Shown: positions 32,521-41,970, counted from the stretch's first letter. The stretch: 64,000 nucleotides of DNA from Candidatus Dormiibacterota bacterium (GCA_003162415.1 PMOL01000005.1:318064-382063), one strand, 5' to 3'. Numbers and translations are program-made. Notes: a model not told the origin generated them from the sequence alone.

Positions 32521-34831
32521 GCTCCAGCCGGGGCTTCGGGCCGTCGCTCCGACCTCCCTGTGGCTTGCGACTGCCGGCCTTGTATGGATCCGGCCACTCC
32601 GCGCCCGGGCCGAAATAGCCCTGGTCGGCCGCCGCGTGGAGTGTCCACTGCGGATCGTACAGATGGGCGCGTGCAAGTGCGCAGAGGTCGGCTCGGCCGG
32701 CGAGGATCAATGAGTTGACGTCGTCATACGACGAGATGACCCCGACCGCGATGGTTGCGATGCCCACCTCGTTGCGAATGCGGTCCGCGTAGGGCGTCTG
32801 GTACGACCGCCCGAAGGCCGGTCGCTCGTCCTTGGTGACCTGACCGGTCGAGACGTCGATGGCATCGGCTCCGTGCGCCGCAAAGGCGCGAGCGATCTCC
32901 ACGGCGTCGTCGGCGTCGATGCCACCGGGCGACCAGTCGGTCGCGGAGATGCGCACGGTCATCGGCTTGTGCGCCGGCCACGCGGCGCGCATCGCATCGA
33001 AGACCTCGAGCGGATAGCGGAGCCGGTGCTCCAGGGATCCGCCGTACTCATCGGTTCGCTGGTTCGAGATCGGCGAGATAAAGCTGGAGAGGAGGTATCC
33101 ATGCGCGCAGTGCAGCTCGAGGAGATCGAATCCGGCACGCTCGCCGGCCGCGGCCGCGTGGACGAACTGGTCGCGGAGAGCGACCATCTCATCGGTGGTC
33201 AGCTCATGGGGCACCTGATTGGCGGGTGAATAAGGAACAGGCGAGGGCGCGATGACCTCCCAGTTGGCTTCCGGGAGCGGTTCGTCCATGCCCTCCCACA
33301 TCAGCCGCGTCGACCCCTTGCGTCCCGAGTGTCCGAGTTGCAGTCCGATGCGCGCGCTGGTCCGCTCGTGCACGAAGTCGACGATGCGCCGCCACCCGGG
33401 CTCGTGTTCGGGTGCGTACATTCCCGCGCACCCCAGCGTGATCCTGCCCGCAGCTGAGACGCACACCATCTCGGTCATCACCAGAGCCGCGCCTCCGAGC
33501 GCCTTGCTTCCAGTGTTCACCAGGTGGAAGTCGTTGGGCATGCCGTCGACCGCTGAGTACATGTCCATCGCTGAGACGATGACCCGATTCTTCAGCTCGA
33601 GGTCGCGCAACCTGAAGGGCTGGAACATCGGTGGTGTCGCCGCCCCATCGAGTCGCGGTTGCTGCGCCTCTCCCTGAGCCGCGAACCAGGCGTCGACCTC
33701 GCGCACGAACTCCGGGTCGCGCAGTCGGAGGTTGTCGTAGGTGACCCGGCGGCTCCGCGTCAGAATGTTGAACGCGAACTGCATCGGATCCTGGTGGACG
33801 TACTGTCCGAGATTCTCGAACCATTCGAGGCTCGCCTGCGCAGCCCGCTGGGTCGACACGACCACCGGCTTGCGCTCCGCCTCGTATGCCTCGAGCGCCT
33901 GCGAGACGCTCTCGTTCTCATGCAGGCATGCAGAGAGTGCGAGCGCGTCCTCCATGGCGAGCTTGGTGCCTGACCCGATCGAGAAGTGCGCGGTGTGCGC
34001 GGCATCACCGAGGATCACGACGTTGCCGTGATGCCAGCACTCGTTGCGCACCGTGGTGAAACTGATCCACCTCGAGTTGTTCGCATGCACCGCGTGGCCG
34101 TCGAGGATGGGCGCGAACAGCCGCCGTATCTCCGCGATGCCGGCGATATCGCTCTCACCCGGATCGAACCCGCGGGCGGCGAGCGGTTCGAATCCGGCGC
34201 GGCGCCAGACCGCTTCGTTCATCTCGACGATGAACGTGCTCCCGGTCGCGTCGTACGGGTACCCGTGAATCTGCATGACTCCGTGCGGCGTCTCGACGAT
34301 GTAGAACTTGAAGGCATCGAAGACGAGGTCGGTCGCGAGCCACATGAACTTGCAGCGGCGCACGTCGAGAGTCGGTCGAAATGTCCCTGCATACCGGCTC
34401 CGTATCGTCGAGTTCACGCCGTCCGCGCCAACCACCAGGTCGTGCGTCGCGGCAAGCTCGCCGGCGGGCGGTGCTTCGGAGTTGAAGAGCAGCGCGACCC
34501 CAAGCTCGCGACAGCGTGCGTGGAGGATCTGGAGCAGCCGTTTGCGGCTCATCGCAGCGAATCCATGTCCTCCCGACGTGATCACCCGTTCCCGGTAGTG
34601 GATGTCGATGTCGTCCCATCTCGCGAATTCACGACACATCGCCTCGTGGATCGCCGGGTCGGCGTGCTCGATACCACCGAGCGTCTCATCGGAGAAGACC
34701 ACGCCGAACCCGAAGGTATCGTCGTCGGCGTTGCGCTCCCACACGGTGACCTGGTGGGTCGGGTCGAGCTGTTTGGTGAGCGCCGCGAAGTAGAGTCCGC
34801 CCGGCCCGCCCCCGACAACCGCAATTCGCAT
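32468..34831 (-). CDS. Bifunctional aryl-CoA monooxygenase/reductase (anthraniloyl-CoA or salicylyl-CoA type)
   Basis: 787-residue fusion. Residues 1 to about 390 are an FAD monooxygenase (VVGGGPGGLYFAAL near the start, FGFGVVFSDETL, GADGVNSTIR, LGDAAHTAHFSIGSGTKLAMEDA); from about 400 follows an old-yellow-enzyme-like FMN domain (LKNRVIVSAMDMY, GLQLGHSGRKGS, ELHCAHGYLLSSFISP, VGVISS). The same fusion is known for 2-aminobenzoyl-CoA monooxygenase/reductase and for proteins annotated as salicylyl-CoA 5-hydroxylase. It acts on a CoA thioester, dearomatising the ring. It is divergent, by about 55 bases, from an operon encoding the matching CoA ligase, hydratase, RidA and acyl-CoA dehydrogenase, which favours anthranilate as substrate. 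Confidence 0.9.
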   Translation of the reverse strand: MRIAVVGGGPGGLYFAALTKQLDPTHQVTVWERNADDDTFGFGVVFSDETLGGIEHADPAIHEAMCREFARWDDIDIHYRERVITSGGHGFAAMSRKRLLQILHARCRELGVALLFNSEAPPAGELAATHDLVVGADGVNSTIRSRYAGTFRPTLDVRRCKFMWLATDLVFDAFKFYIVETPHGVMQIHGYPYDATGSTFIVEMNEAVWRRAGFEPLAARGFDPGESDIAGIAEIRRLFAPILDGHAVHANNSRWISFTTVRNECWHHGNVVILGDAAHTAHFSIGSGTKLAMEDALALSACLHENESVSQALEAYEAERKPVVVSTQRAAQASLEWFENLGQYVHQDPMQFAFNILTRSRRVTYDNLRLRDPEFVREVDAWFAAQGEAQQPRLDGAATPPMFQPFRLRDLELKNRVIVSAMDMYSAVDGMPNDFHLVNTGSKALGGAALVMTEMVCVSAAGRITLGCAGMYAPEHEPGWRRIVDFVHERTSARIGLQLGHSGRKGSTRLMWEGMDEPLPEANWEVIAPSPVPYSPANQVPHELTTDEMVALRDQFVHAAAAGERAGFDLLELHCAHGYLLSSFISPISNQRTDEYGGSLEHRLRYPLEVFDAMRAAWPAHKPMTVRISATDWSPGGIDADDAVEIARAFAAHGADAIDVSTGQVTKDERPAFGRSYQTPYADRIRNEVGIATIAVGVISSYDDVNSLILAGRADLCALARAHLYDPQWTLHAAADQGYFGPGAEWPDPYKAGSRKPQGGRSDGPKPRLELIREGAARTRHSRWRPS

Positions 34832-34886
34832 GTGAGTCTGGGCGCAACTGTAAAGTGTGGAACCTCGTGAATGTGGCGTCCTCAGC

Positions 34887-35648
34887 GTGCCTGCGTCGAT
34901 CTATTTCGCCGATCTGACCTCACCGCGCGCGCGAGCGCTGCTGGACAGCGGGCCGGTGCCGGTGCTGCTCCTGCCCGTCGGCGCGGTGGAACCGCACGGC
35001 CCGCACGCACCGCTCGGCACCGACTCGATCATCTCGGCCGCGATCTGCGAGCGCGCGGCGATGGCGCTCTCCGACGACCGAGCGGTGCGTGCGCTGGTGC
35101 TCCCTGAGATCGCATTCGGCGTGACCCGCTACTCGGCCGCGTTCACCGGAGCGGTGACGATCAGCGAGGGCACGCTGCACGCGATGGTCGTCGAGGTCTG
35201 CGCATCCCTGCGCGCCCAGGGCTTCCGCCACCTGGTGATCGTCAACAGCCACTTCGAACCGGCCCAGGTGGCCACGCTGCGGCGGGCTGCCGGGGATGCG
35301 AAGGTTGGCTTCCTGGATCTCACCCGACGTGCTGTCGCCGATCAGCTGACCCCGGAGTTCAAGAGCGGCGCTGCCCACGCCGGCCGCTACGAGACGTCCC
35401 TCGTGCTCGCCCGGCGCCCTGAGCTCGTCGAGGCCGAGACGATGCGCCGGCTGCCCGCCTATGCGCTCGACATGCCGGCGGCCATGGCGGCAGGTCAGAC
35501 CGACTTCCTCGCCATGGGCATGGACCGCGCCTACTGCGGCGCGCCCGCCGAGGCAACCGCGGCCGAGGGTGACGAGACGCTCGGGACGCTGAGCCGCCTC
35601 CTGGTCGAGCTGATCAGAGCTCAAGTCGAGGCAGAGCCGCCGACGTGA
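34887..35648 (+). CDS. Creatininase-family amidohydrolase
   Basis: 253 residues from GTG 34887 (GTG 34857 would add ten). Creatininase-like metal hydrolase: metal-binding LLPVGAVEPHGPHAPLGTD, a modified NSHFEPAQV where creatininase has NGHGGN, and HAGRYETS. The family opens cyclic amides or acts on glycolactam-like and mycofactocin-type intermediates. First gene of an aryl-CoA operon, sharing a GTGA with the CoA ligase; a role in hydrolysing a nitrogen-containing ring or amide product of the pathway is possible. Not a normal member of described anthranilate-CoA clusters as far as I know. Confidence 0.85.
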   Translation: MPASIYFADLTSPRARALLDSGPVPVLLLPVGAVEPHGPHAPLGTDSIISAAICERAAMALSDDRAVRALVLPEIAFGVTRYSAAFTGAVTISEGTLHAMVVEVCASLRAQGFRHLVIVNSHFEPAQVATLRRAAGDAKVGFLDLTRRAVADQLTPEFKSGAAHAGRYETSLVLARRPELVEAETMRRLPAYALDMPAAMAAGQTDFLAMGMDRAYCGAPAEATAAEGDETLGTLSRLLVELIRAQVEAEPPT

Positions 35649-37225
35649 GCGCTGCCGGCACGGAGCCCGGCGTGAACCTGGCCACCGCATTCCTGGACCG
35701 CAACGTCGCCGAGGGGCGGGGACGGCGAACGGCGCTCACTGGACCGGCAGGTAGCTGTACCTACGCCGAGCTCTCCGCCCTCACCAACCGCGTGGGCAAC
35801 GCGCTCCTCGAACTCGGCGTCCAGGCTCACGAGCGCGTGCTCCTAGCCCTGGCTGACTCGGCGGAGTTTGTCGCCACGTGGTATGCGGTGCAGAAGATCG
35901 GAGCCGTGACCGCCGAGGTGTACACGTTCCTGCAGCCCAAGGACTACACCTATTACCTCGACTACACGGCCGCGACAGTGGTGGTGGTCGACGCGGGCAC
36001 CCTCGACCGGATGCGGGAAGCCTTGGCTGCGAGCCGCGGGCGCGCGCGGTTGCTGGTCGTCGCCGCCCCCGAGAGCGACCTCCGCGATGGCGAGGTGTCC
36101 TTCGACGCGCTGGTCTCGCGCCAGACTGCCGATCTCGACGCCGCCCCGATCGCCCAGGGCGACATCGCGATCTGGAAGTTCACCACCGGGAGCACCGGCA
36201 AGCCGAAGGCGTGCGTCCACACCGCGCACAGCCCGGTTTTCAGCCACCAGGCGTACGCGCGCGGGGTGCTCGACATCCGGCCCGAGGACGTGGTCCTCCC
36301 GGTGCCGAAGCTGTTCTTCGGCTACGCGCGCGACCTCGCGGCGCTCTTTCCCTTTGGTGTCGGCGCCACCGGGGTGATCTTCGCTGAGAGGACCACGCCC
36401 GAGCTCATCTTCGAGCTGATCGCGCGACACCGTCCGACGATCCTGGTCAATGTGCCCACGATGATGCAGGCGATGCTCGATCACCCCGACGCCGCGGCCC
36501 AGGACCTGAGCTGCCTGCGCCTGTGCACCTCCGCCGGCGAGGCCCTGCCCGAGCCCCTCCACCGCCGCTGGAACGAAGCCTTCGGCATCGAGGTGCTCGA
36601 CGGTATCGGATCGTCCGAGGCGTATCACATCTACATCTCCAACCGGCCCGGCCGCGTCCGCCCGGGGAGCATCGGTGAGGTCGTCCCCGGCTACCAGGGC
36701 GAGGTTGTCGATGACGCCGGGCGCCCGCTTCCGGATGGGCAGATCGGCAGGCTCAGGGTCCGAGGGGAGAGCGCGGCTCTGATGTACTGGCAGGATGCCG
36801 CGGCGTCCGCGGACACCTATGCGGACGGGCTGGTCATGAGCGGAGACCTCGTGGAGCGCGACGTCGCGGGGTACTTCACGTATCGCGGCAGAGCAGACGA
36901 CCTGCTCAAGGTTGGTGGTATCTGGGTCGCGCCCGCCGAGATCGAGCGCTGCATCGCCGGCCACCCGGATGTCGTCGAATGCGCGGTCGTCGCGGCAGAA
37001 CGCGACGGGCTCACGTTCGGCCACGCGTGGGTGGTGCTCAAGCCGGCCTCGGCGGCGAGCCCGGAAGCGTTGCAGGGATTTGTCCGCGAGCGCCTCGCGC
37101 CCCACAAGGTTCCGCGGGAGGTGCACCTCGTCGCTGCCCTGCCTCGGACCGGCTCGGGCAAGATCGATCGAAGCGCGCTGCGCGGGCTCGCTCTCACCGG
37201 CGACGGAGGAGGCAGACGGGCGTGA
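35645..37225 (+). CDS. Benzoate/2-aminobenzoate-CoA ligase family enzyme
   Basis: 526-residue AMP-forming ligase of the benzoate-CoA ligase family. P-loop TTGSTGKPKACVH, the family-specific PKLFFGYARDLAALFPF, acceptor region GIGSSEAYHIYISN, and the C-terminal KVGGIWVAPAEIE hinge and catalytic lysine in TGSGKIDR. It activates an aromatic acid to its CoA thioester with ATP. Given the downstream enzymes, 2-aminobenzoate (anthranilate) is the leading candidate; benzoate or salicylate are alternatives. Confidence 0.9.
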   Translation: MSAAGTEPGVNLATAFLDRNVAEGRGRRTALTGPAGSCTYAELSALTNRVGNALLELGVQAHERVLLALADSAEFVATWYAVQKIGAVTAEVYTFLQPKDYTYYLDYTAATVVVVDAGTLDRMREALAASRGRARLLVVAAPESDLRDGEVSFDALVSRQTADLDAAPIAQGDIAIWKFTTGSTGKPKACVHTAHSPVFSHQAYARGVLDIRPEDVVLPVPKLFFGYARDLAALFPFGVGATGVIFAERTTPELIFELIARHRPTILVNVPTMMQAMLDHPDAAAQDLSCLRLCTSAGEALPEPLHRRWNEAFGIEVLDGIGSSEAYHIYISNRPGRVRPGSIGEVVPGYQGEVVDDAGRPLPDGQIGRLRVRGESAALMYWQDAAASADTYADGLVMSGDLVERDVAGYFTYRGRADDLLKVGGIWVAPAEIERCIAGHPDVVECAVVAAERDGLTFGHAWVVLKPASAASPEALQGFVRERLAPHKVPREVHLVAALPRTGSGKIDRSALRGLALTGDGGGRRA

Positions 37226-38049
37226 CACGATTCCGGGCATCTGCCGGGTTCACCGAAAGCTGGCAGCATTTCGATTTCAGCGTCGATGAGGGCGTCGCCA
37301 CGATCACGCTGGCACGCCCGGAGAAGCTCGGGGCGCTCACATTCGAGGTCTATGCGGATCTTCGCGACCTGCTCGCCGAGCTGCCCCACCGCGGCGATGC
37401 CCGCGTCGTCGTGATCACGGGCACCGGCCGGGGATTCTGCTCGGGAGGCGACGTCGTCGAGATCATCGGCGCGCTGCAGTCGATGGGCTCCGGGGATTTG
37501 CTCGAGTTCACACGCATGACCGGCTCGGTGGTCCGAGCGCTGCGCGAGTGCCCGCTGCCGGTGATCGCCGCCGTCAACGGCATCGCGGCCGGTGCCGGCG
37601 CGGTGATCGCCCTGGCCGCGGACATTCGCCTCCTCGCTCGCTCCGCACGCTTCGCATTCCTGTTCACCAAGGTCGGGCTGGCGGGCGCGGACATGGGCTC
37701 CGCATACCTCCTGCCTCGGGTCATCGGCTTTGGGCGGGCCAGCGAGCTGCTGCTGCTCGGCGACACGGTCGAAGCCGACCGTGCCCTCGAGATCGGCCTC
37801 GCGACTGCAGTGGTGGACGACGAGGCGCTTGCGGAAACTGCCCTGACCATAGCTCGACGCCTGTCTGACGGGCCGGCCCTCGCCTACTCGGCGACCAAGG
37901 TGCTGCTCACCCGCGAGCTCGACATGGGGTTACCCGGATCGCTCGAGCTCGACGCCATGACCCAGGCGCTGCTCATGGGCAGCCACGATCACGCCGAATA
38001 TCACCGCGCCTGGACCGAGGGGCGCGCGCCCAGATGGGAGGGCCGATGA
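37222..38049 (+). CDS. Enoyl-CoA hydratase/isomerase family protein
   Basis: 275-residue crotonase-fold enzyme from GTG 37222. Oxyanion-hole segments GRGFCSGGDVVEII and NGIAAGAGAVIALAADIRL are intact, and the catalytic region reads KVGLAGADMGSAYLLPR, with Asp where many hydratases have Glu. Expected to hydrate or open the alicyclic CoA ester made by the monooxygenase/reductase. Overlaps ligase (GTGA) and RidA gene (ATGA). Confidence 0.87.
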   Translation: MTRFRASAGFTESWQHFDFSVDEGVATITLARPEKLGALTFEVYADLRDLLAELPHRGDARVVVITGTGRGFCSGGDVVEIIGALQSMGSGDLLEFTRMTGSVVRALRECPLPVIAAVNGIAAGAGAVIALAADIRLLARSARFAFLFTKVGLAGADMGSAYLLPRVIGFGRASELLLLGDTVEADRALEIGLATAVVDDEALAETALTIARRLSDGPALAYSATKVLLTRELDMGLPGSLELDAMTQALLMGSHDHAEYHRAWTEGRAPRWEGR

Positions 38050-38450
38050 GCACCGAACACGAGATTGTCACCGCTGCAGATCTCCCCGCGCCGGTCGGCT
38101 ACGCCCACGCCGTCGTTGCCGCGGCGGGCCGGACCGTGTACCTCGGCGGTCAGACAGCCCAGGGGCCGGACGGGGCGATTTTCGGCGCGTCCATCGTCGA
38201 TCAGTTCGACCTCGCCGCTCGCAACCTCGTGGCCGCGCTCCACGCCGCCGGGGGGCAGCCCGACGATCTCGTCTCGCTCCAGATCTTCGTGACCGACCTC
38301 GCGGCCTATCGCGCAGCCATGAGCGAGCTCGGGAGCGTCTGGCGGACCCATTTCGGGCGCCGCTACCCCGCCATGGCGGTGCTCGGAGTCGCCGAGCTCT
38401 TCGACCCGAAGGCCCTGGTCGAGCTGGCCGGCATCGCCGTCATCACATGA
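38046..38450 (+). CDS. RidA-family enamine/imine deaminase
   Basis: 134 residues from ATG 38046, trimeric YjgF/RidA fold: GRTVYLGGQTAQGPDG, FDLAARNLVAALHAAGG and DLVSLQIFVTD. RidA proteins hydrolyse enamines and imines to ketones plus ammonia. In an anthranilate-CoA route the reduced ring carries an enamine, so this protein probably releases the amino group. An in-frame ATG at 38034 is less likely because it breaks the ATGA junction. Confidence 0.87.
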   Translation: MSTEHEIVTAADLPAPVGYAHAVVAAAGRTVYLGGQTAQGPDGAIFGASIVDQFDLAARNLVAALHAAGGQPDDLVSLQIFVTDLAAYRAAMSELGSVWRTHFGRRYPAMAVLGVAELFDPKALVELAGIAVIT

Positions 38451-39592
38451 GCGCCGCCTACGCGCATCTGACCGCGGCGCATCGCGAGCTGCTGGCCCGG
38501 AGCGAGGCCCTGGCGCGAGACGTCCTGGAGCCGATCGCGCACGGCGGCGAGCCGGGCAGGGTCAACCGCGAGCTGGTTGCCGCCCTTTCCGTGCACGGGC
38601 TCGTTCCCGAGGTGCTGGAGCGTGGTCGCGAGGTCCCGGCGCTCAACCTCTGCCTGGTGCGTGAGGGTCTCGCGCGGTATTCGACGGCCGCGGAGACTGC
38701 CTTCGCCCTCCAGGGACTGGGTGCCCATCCGATCCTGGCGGCCGGCCGGAGCGAGGTCGTCGATACCTGGATCCCGCGGGTCGCCTCGGGTGAGGCGGTC
38801 GCTGCTTTCGCGCTCACCGAGCCGGATGCGGGATCCGACGTTGCGGCATTGGCGCTCGCCGCCGAGCCCGACGGTGGCGGGTTCCGACTCACCGGCGAGA
38901 AGGTGTTCATCTCCAACGCGCCGGATGCCGACATCTACACGGTCTTCGCGCGGACCACCACTGGTGCGGGCGCCCGCGGCATCACCGCCTTCGCCGTGCC
39001 ACGAGAGAGCGTCGGGCTGTCCGGCGAGCCGATCCCGTTCGTCGCCGACCACCCGATCGGCCGGCTGCAATTCGACGGCGTCGCGGTGCCTGCGGAGAAC
39101 GTCCTTGGCGAGATCGATCACGGTTTCGGCGTTGCGATGCGGACCCTCGACCTCTTCCGTCCCAGCGTCGGCGCCTGCGCGGTCGGCATGGCTCAGGCGG
39201 CACTCGACGCCGCGGTCGCTCACGCCGCGGAACGTCAGGCCTTCGGCCACCCGCTGTCGGCGCTCCAGGGGGTGAGCCATCAGCTTGCCGACGTCGCGAC
39301 CCGGGTCCAGGCTTCGCGCCTCCTGGTCCACTCGGCCGCCGCGGCGCACGACGCGGGGATCACGCCGAACACCGAGGCCGCGGCGATGGCGAAGCTCTTC
39401 GCGACCGAGACGGCGATGATAGCGATCGACGTGGCGATCCAGGTGCACGGCGCCAGGGCTCTCGAGCGCGGACACCTCCTGGAGCAGCTCTACCGCGACG
39501 TCCGCGGCACGCGGATCTACGAGGGCGCTTCCGAGGTGCAGCGCGAGATCATCGCTCGCCAGCTGTTCCGTCGGGCCGGTCGCGGATCATGA
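38447..39592 (+). CDS. Acyl-CoA dehydrogenase family protein
   Basis: 381-residue FAD enzyme. FALTEPDAGSDV and ISNAPDADIYTVFA form the FAD/substrate loops; the helical C-domain has RQAFGHPLSALQGV and the catalytic glutamate in IYEGASEVQREIIA. It would introduce or remove a double bond in an alicyclic or ring-opened CoA ester of the same operon. Last gene of the plus-strand aryl-CoA operon; its last 44 bases overlap the convergent acetyltransferase gene. Confidence 0.9.
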   Translation: MSAAYAHLTAAHRELLARSEALARDVLEPIAHGGEPGRVNRELVAALSVHGLVPEVLERGREVPALNLCLVREGLARYSTAAETAFALQGLGAHPILAAGRSEVVDTWIPRVASGEAVAAFALTEPDAGSDVAALALAAEPDGGGFRLTGEKVFISNAPDADIYTVFARTTTGAGARGITAFAVPRESVGLSGEPIPFVADHPIGRLQFDGVAVPAENVLGEIDHGFGVAMRTLDLFRPSVGACAVGMAQAALDAAVAHAAERQAFGHPLSALQGVSHQLADVATRVQASRLLVHSAAAAHDAGITPNTEAAAMAKLFATETAMIAIDVAIQVHGARALERGHLLEQLYRDVRGTRIYEGASEVQREIIARQLFRRAGRGS

Positions 39593-40139
39593 GGATCGAT
39601 TCCACCCGCTGACCGGCGCGGCTGTCGGTGTCGAGGAAGGGTTCGCCGGCGACCCGCATCCCTGCGTGCCGGTAGGCGGCGTGAGATCGGGCGTTGGTGG
39701 CTTCGGTGATGAGCGCCACGACGGTCGCCGACTCCTCGGCGAAGAGGTGGTCGGAGAGGAGCCTGACCGCCCGCGACCCGATCCCCCTTCCTGCGAGCCG
39801 GCTGTCGCCGATGAAGATGTCGAGCCCCCACGCTCCTTCCGGCAGGCTCAGTCCGATCTCGGCCAGGTAGGCCTGCTCGGCGGCCCAGGGATAGAACTGG
39901 ATGAAACCGACCGGTTCAGCGGCGAGCTCGATGATGCACGACGTCGTCTGATCGTCCCCGCCACCGCGCAGACCGAGCTCCTCGATCACGCGGGCCATCG
40001 TTACGGGCGGTTCGTCCGGATCCCACCACTCCCTCACGTGGGGGCTGTTCCGCCAGTCGACGAGGCGGGCGTAGTCGTCGTCCTGATCTCGCACCCGCCG
40101 GATGGCCAGGTCGCCCTCGGCCGCGATGACGTCCTTCAT
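39549..40139 (-). CDS. GNAT N-acetyltransferase, AAC(6')-like
   Basis: 196-residue GNAT-fold acetyltransferase. The opening RVRDQDDDYARLVDWRNSPHVREWWDPDEPP, then GFIQFYPW, LDIFIGDSRLAGRGIGSRAV (acetyl-CoA loop) and EATNARSHAAYRHAGM follow the order seen in aminoglycoside 6'-N-acetyltransferases. An environmental homologue acetylating another amine is just as likely. The gene is single, with its own promoter, divergent from the response regulator and convergent with the acyl-CoA dehydrogenase. Confidence 0.82.
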   Translation of the reverse strand: MKDVIAAEGDLAIRRVRDQDDDYARLVDWRNSPHVREWWDPDEPPVTMARVIEELGLRGGGDDQTTSCIIELAAEPVGFIQFYPWAAEQAYLAEIGLSLPEGAWGLDIFIGDSRLAGRGIGSRAVRLLSDHLFAEESATVVALITEATNARSHAAYRHAGMRVAGEPFLDTDSRAGQRVESILMIRDRPDGTAGER

Positions 40140-40195
40140 CCAAGCAAGTATCGAGTCACTCGCGAAGCCGGTGCCGGCCGGGATCGCTGACTACG

Positions 40196-40900
40196 ATGCC
40201 GGCGATGCGTGTACTTGTCGTCGAGGATGAACCGGAGGTTGCAGGCAGCCTTGCTCGCGGGCTGGCTGAGGCCGGCATCTCGGTCGACGTCGCCCTGAGC
40301 GGTGAGGAGGCGATCGAGACCCTCCGCTCCGGCCTGGCCTATGACGTCGCCGTCCTCGACGTCATGCTCGGTGGCGACGTCGACGGCATCGGCCTCTGCC
40401 GCCACCTGCGGCTCCAGGGGGCCCCGACGGCGATTCTCATGCTCACCGCCCGAGACGACGTCAAGGACCGCCTCGCCGGTTTTGACGCCGGTGCCGACGA
40501 CTACCTTGCCAAGCCCTTTCACTTTGAAGAGGTCCTCGCTCGCGTGCGAGCCCTGAGCCGCCGCCGCATCACGCCTCAGCTCGAGGTCCTCCAGGCGGGC
40601 AACCTCTCCATGGACAGCGGCGCCCGCCAGGTGACGGTCGGGGGCGACGTGGTGCCCACCACCCGCCGCGAGTACGAGATCCTCGAGCTCTTCCTCCGCC
40701 ACCCCGCTCAGGTGCTGAGCAAGGAACAGATCCACGACGCGGTATGGGGCGATGCGCAGACCGTCGAATCCGGTCTGGTGGAGGTGTATGCCGGCAAGGT
40801 GCGGCGCAAGCTGCAGGCGGCCAGCGCGTCGGTGCTCATCGAGACCTGCCGCGGAATCGGCTACCGCCTCATCAGCGGCGACGCCGCCACGCTGTCATGA
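40196..40900 (+). CDS. OmpR-family response regulator
   Basis: 234 residues. Receiver domain 1-120 with the acidic pair in VVEDEPE, phospho-acceptor Asp in VAVLDVMLGG, Thr in LTARDD and Lys in LAKPFH; winged-helix DNA-binding domain from about 140 with TTRREYEILELFL and VYAGKVRRKL. ATG 40196 is given, ATG 40205 (MRVLVVEDE) is equally good. Overlaps the histidine kinase gene as ATGA. Its targets are unknown; the Flp pilin just downstream is one possibility. Confidence 0.93.
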   Translation: MPAMRVLVVEDEPEVAGSLARGLAEAGISVDVALSGEEAIETLRSGLAYDVAVLDVMLGGDVDGIGLCRHLRLQGAPTAILMLTARDDVKDRLAGFDAGADDYLAKPFHFEEVLARVRALSRRRITPQLEVLQAGNLSMDSGARQVTVGGDVVPTTRREYEILELFLRHPAQVLSKEQIHDAVWGDAQTVESGLVEVYAGKVRRKLQAASASVLIETCRGIGYRLISGDAATLS

Positions 40901-41970
40901 GCTCCGCGATCAAGCGGCGAGACGCGTTCAGTCCTCGCCAACCCGCTCCGCTGTTCGGTCGCCTGATCCTGTTCCTCGGCTGCGTGGCGATGCTCGCAGT
41001 CGTCCTGGTCATCGAGATCGCAGTCCCGAACAACCCGACCCTCGGCGGGATGCTGTTGCTGGCGGTGCTCTTCGCCACCTGGCTGCTGCCGACCCCGTAC
41101 GCGGCGGTGATCACCACCGCCGCAGTGCTGATCACCCTGATCAGCGCCCTCACCGGCGCGATTGACCCACTGACCGCCAAATTCCAGTTCGTTGCCGTAG
41201 TGGTCACCGCGTGCCTGAGCGAGCTGACGGTGCGCTCGTTGATGGCTCGCGACCGGGCTCAGATGGCAACCGCAGACCAGCTGCGCAGATTCACTGCGGA
41301 TGCCGCACATGAGCTGCGCAACCCGCTGTCGGCACTCCAGAGCGATCTCGAGATCACCCTGCTGCAGCCCCGCACCCCCGACGAGCTCACCGCAACGGTG
41401 AAGCTCGCGCTCAAGAACACGCAACGCCTCGTGAAGATCTCCGAATCCCTCCTGACACTGTCGCGCGGCGACGCCGGTGGGCTCATCACCTCGATCTCGC
41501 GGATCGACATCACTGATGTGCTGGAGGAGGCGTTCGCTCGATGGGAAGGGCACGCGATCACGCTCGGCGTGGTGCTGACCGAACAGCTGGACTGCGAGGG
41601 GGTCATCGAGGGTGATGCTCTCTTGCTCGGCCGCCTTTTTGACAACCTGCTCGAAAACGCGATCAGCTACACGCCCAGAGGCGGGAGCGGCACTGTCGCA
41701 CTCACGCCGTTTCCACCGGCGACGTGTGTCGTTTCCGTCACCGACAGCGGGCCCGGAATCCCAGCGCGGCTGCGTCCGCTGATCTTCGAGCGGTTCTCGC
41801 GCGGTGACGCCTCGCGGTCCAGGAAGACCGGCGGTGCCGGCCTCGGGCTCGCGATCTGTGCCGCCATCGTTTCTGCCCACAAAGGCACCATCACACTCGA
41901 TGACGAATACGTTGGTGGAACGCGAATCGTTGTGCGACTTCCTGTTACCAGGCTTTCCGGAAGAGTTTGA
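40897..41970 (+). CDS. Sensor histidine kinase
   Basis: 357-residue membrane kinase. Several hydrophobic helices between about 25 and 115 with almost no periplasmic loop, so it probably senses within the membrane or from inside. H-box FTADAAHELRNPLSALQ, N-box LFDNLLENAISYTP, G-boxes DSGPGIP and GGAGLGLAI are complete. Partner of the OmpR-type regulator upstream. Confidence 0.92.
   Translation: MSSAIKRRDAFSPRQPAPLFGRLILFLGCVAMLAVVLVIEIAVPNNPTLGGMLLLAVLFATWLLPTPYAAVITTAAVLITLISALTGAIDPLTAKFQFVAVVVTACLSELTVRSLMARDRAQMATADQLRRFTADAAHELRNPLSALQSDLEITLLQPRTPDELTATVKLALKNTQRLVKISESLLTLSRGDAGGLITSISRIDITDVLEEAFARWEGHAITLGVVLTEQLDCEGVIEGDALLLGRLFDNLLENAISYTPRGGSGTVALTPFPPATCVVSVTDSGPGIPARLRPLIFERFSRGDASRSRKTGGAGLGLAICAAIVSAHKGTITLDDEYVGGTRIVVRLPVTRLSGRV

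Noticed and set aside
35843..37240. 465-codon minus-strand open frame opposite the CoA ligase
   Set aside because: Same reason: composition-driven open frame opposite a well-supported enzyme.
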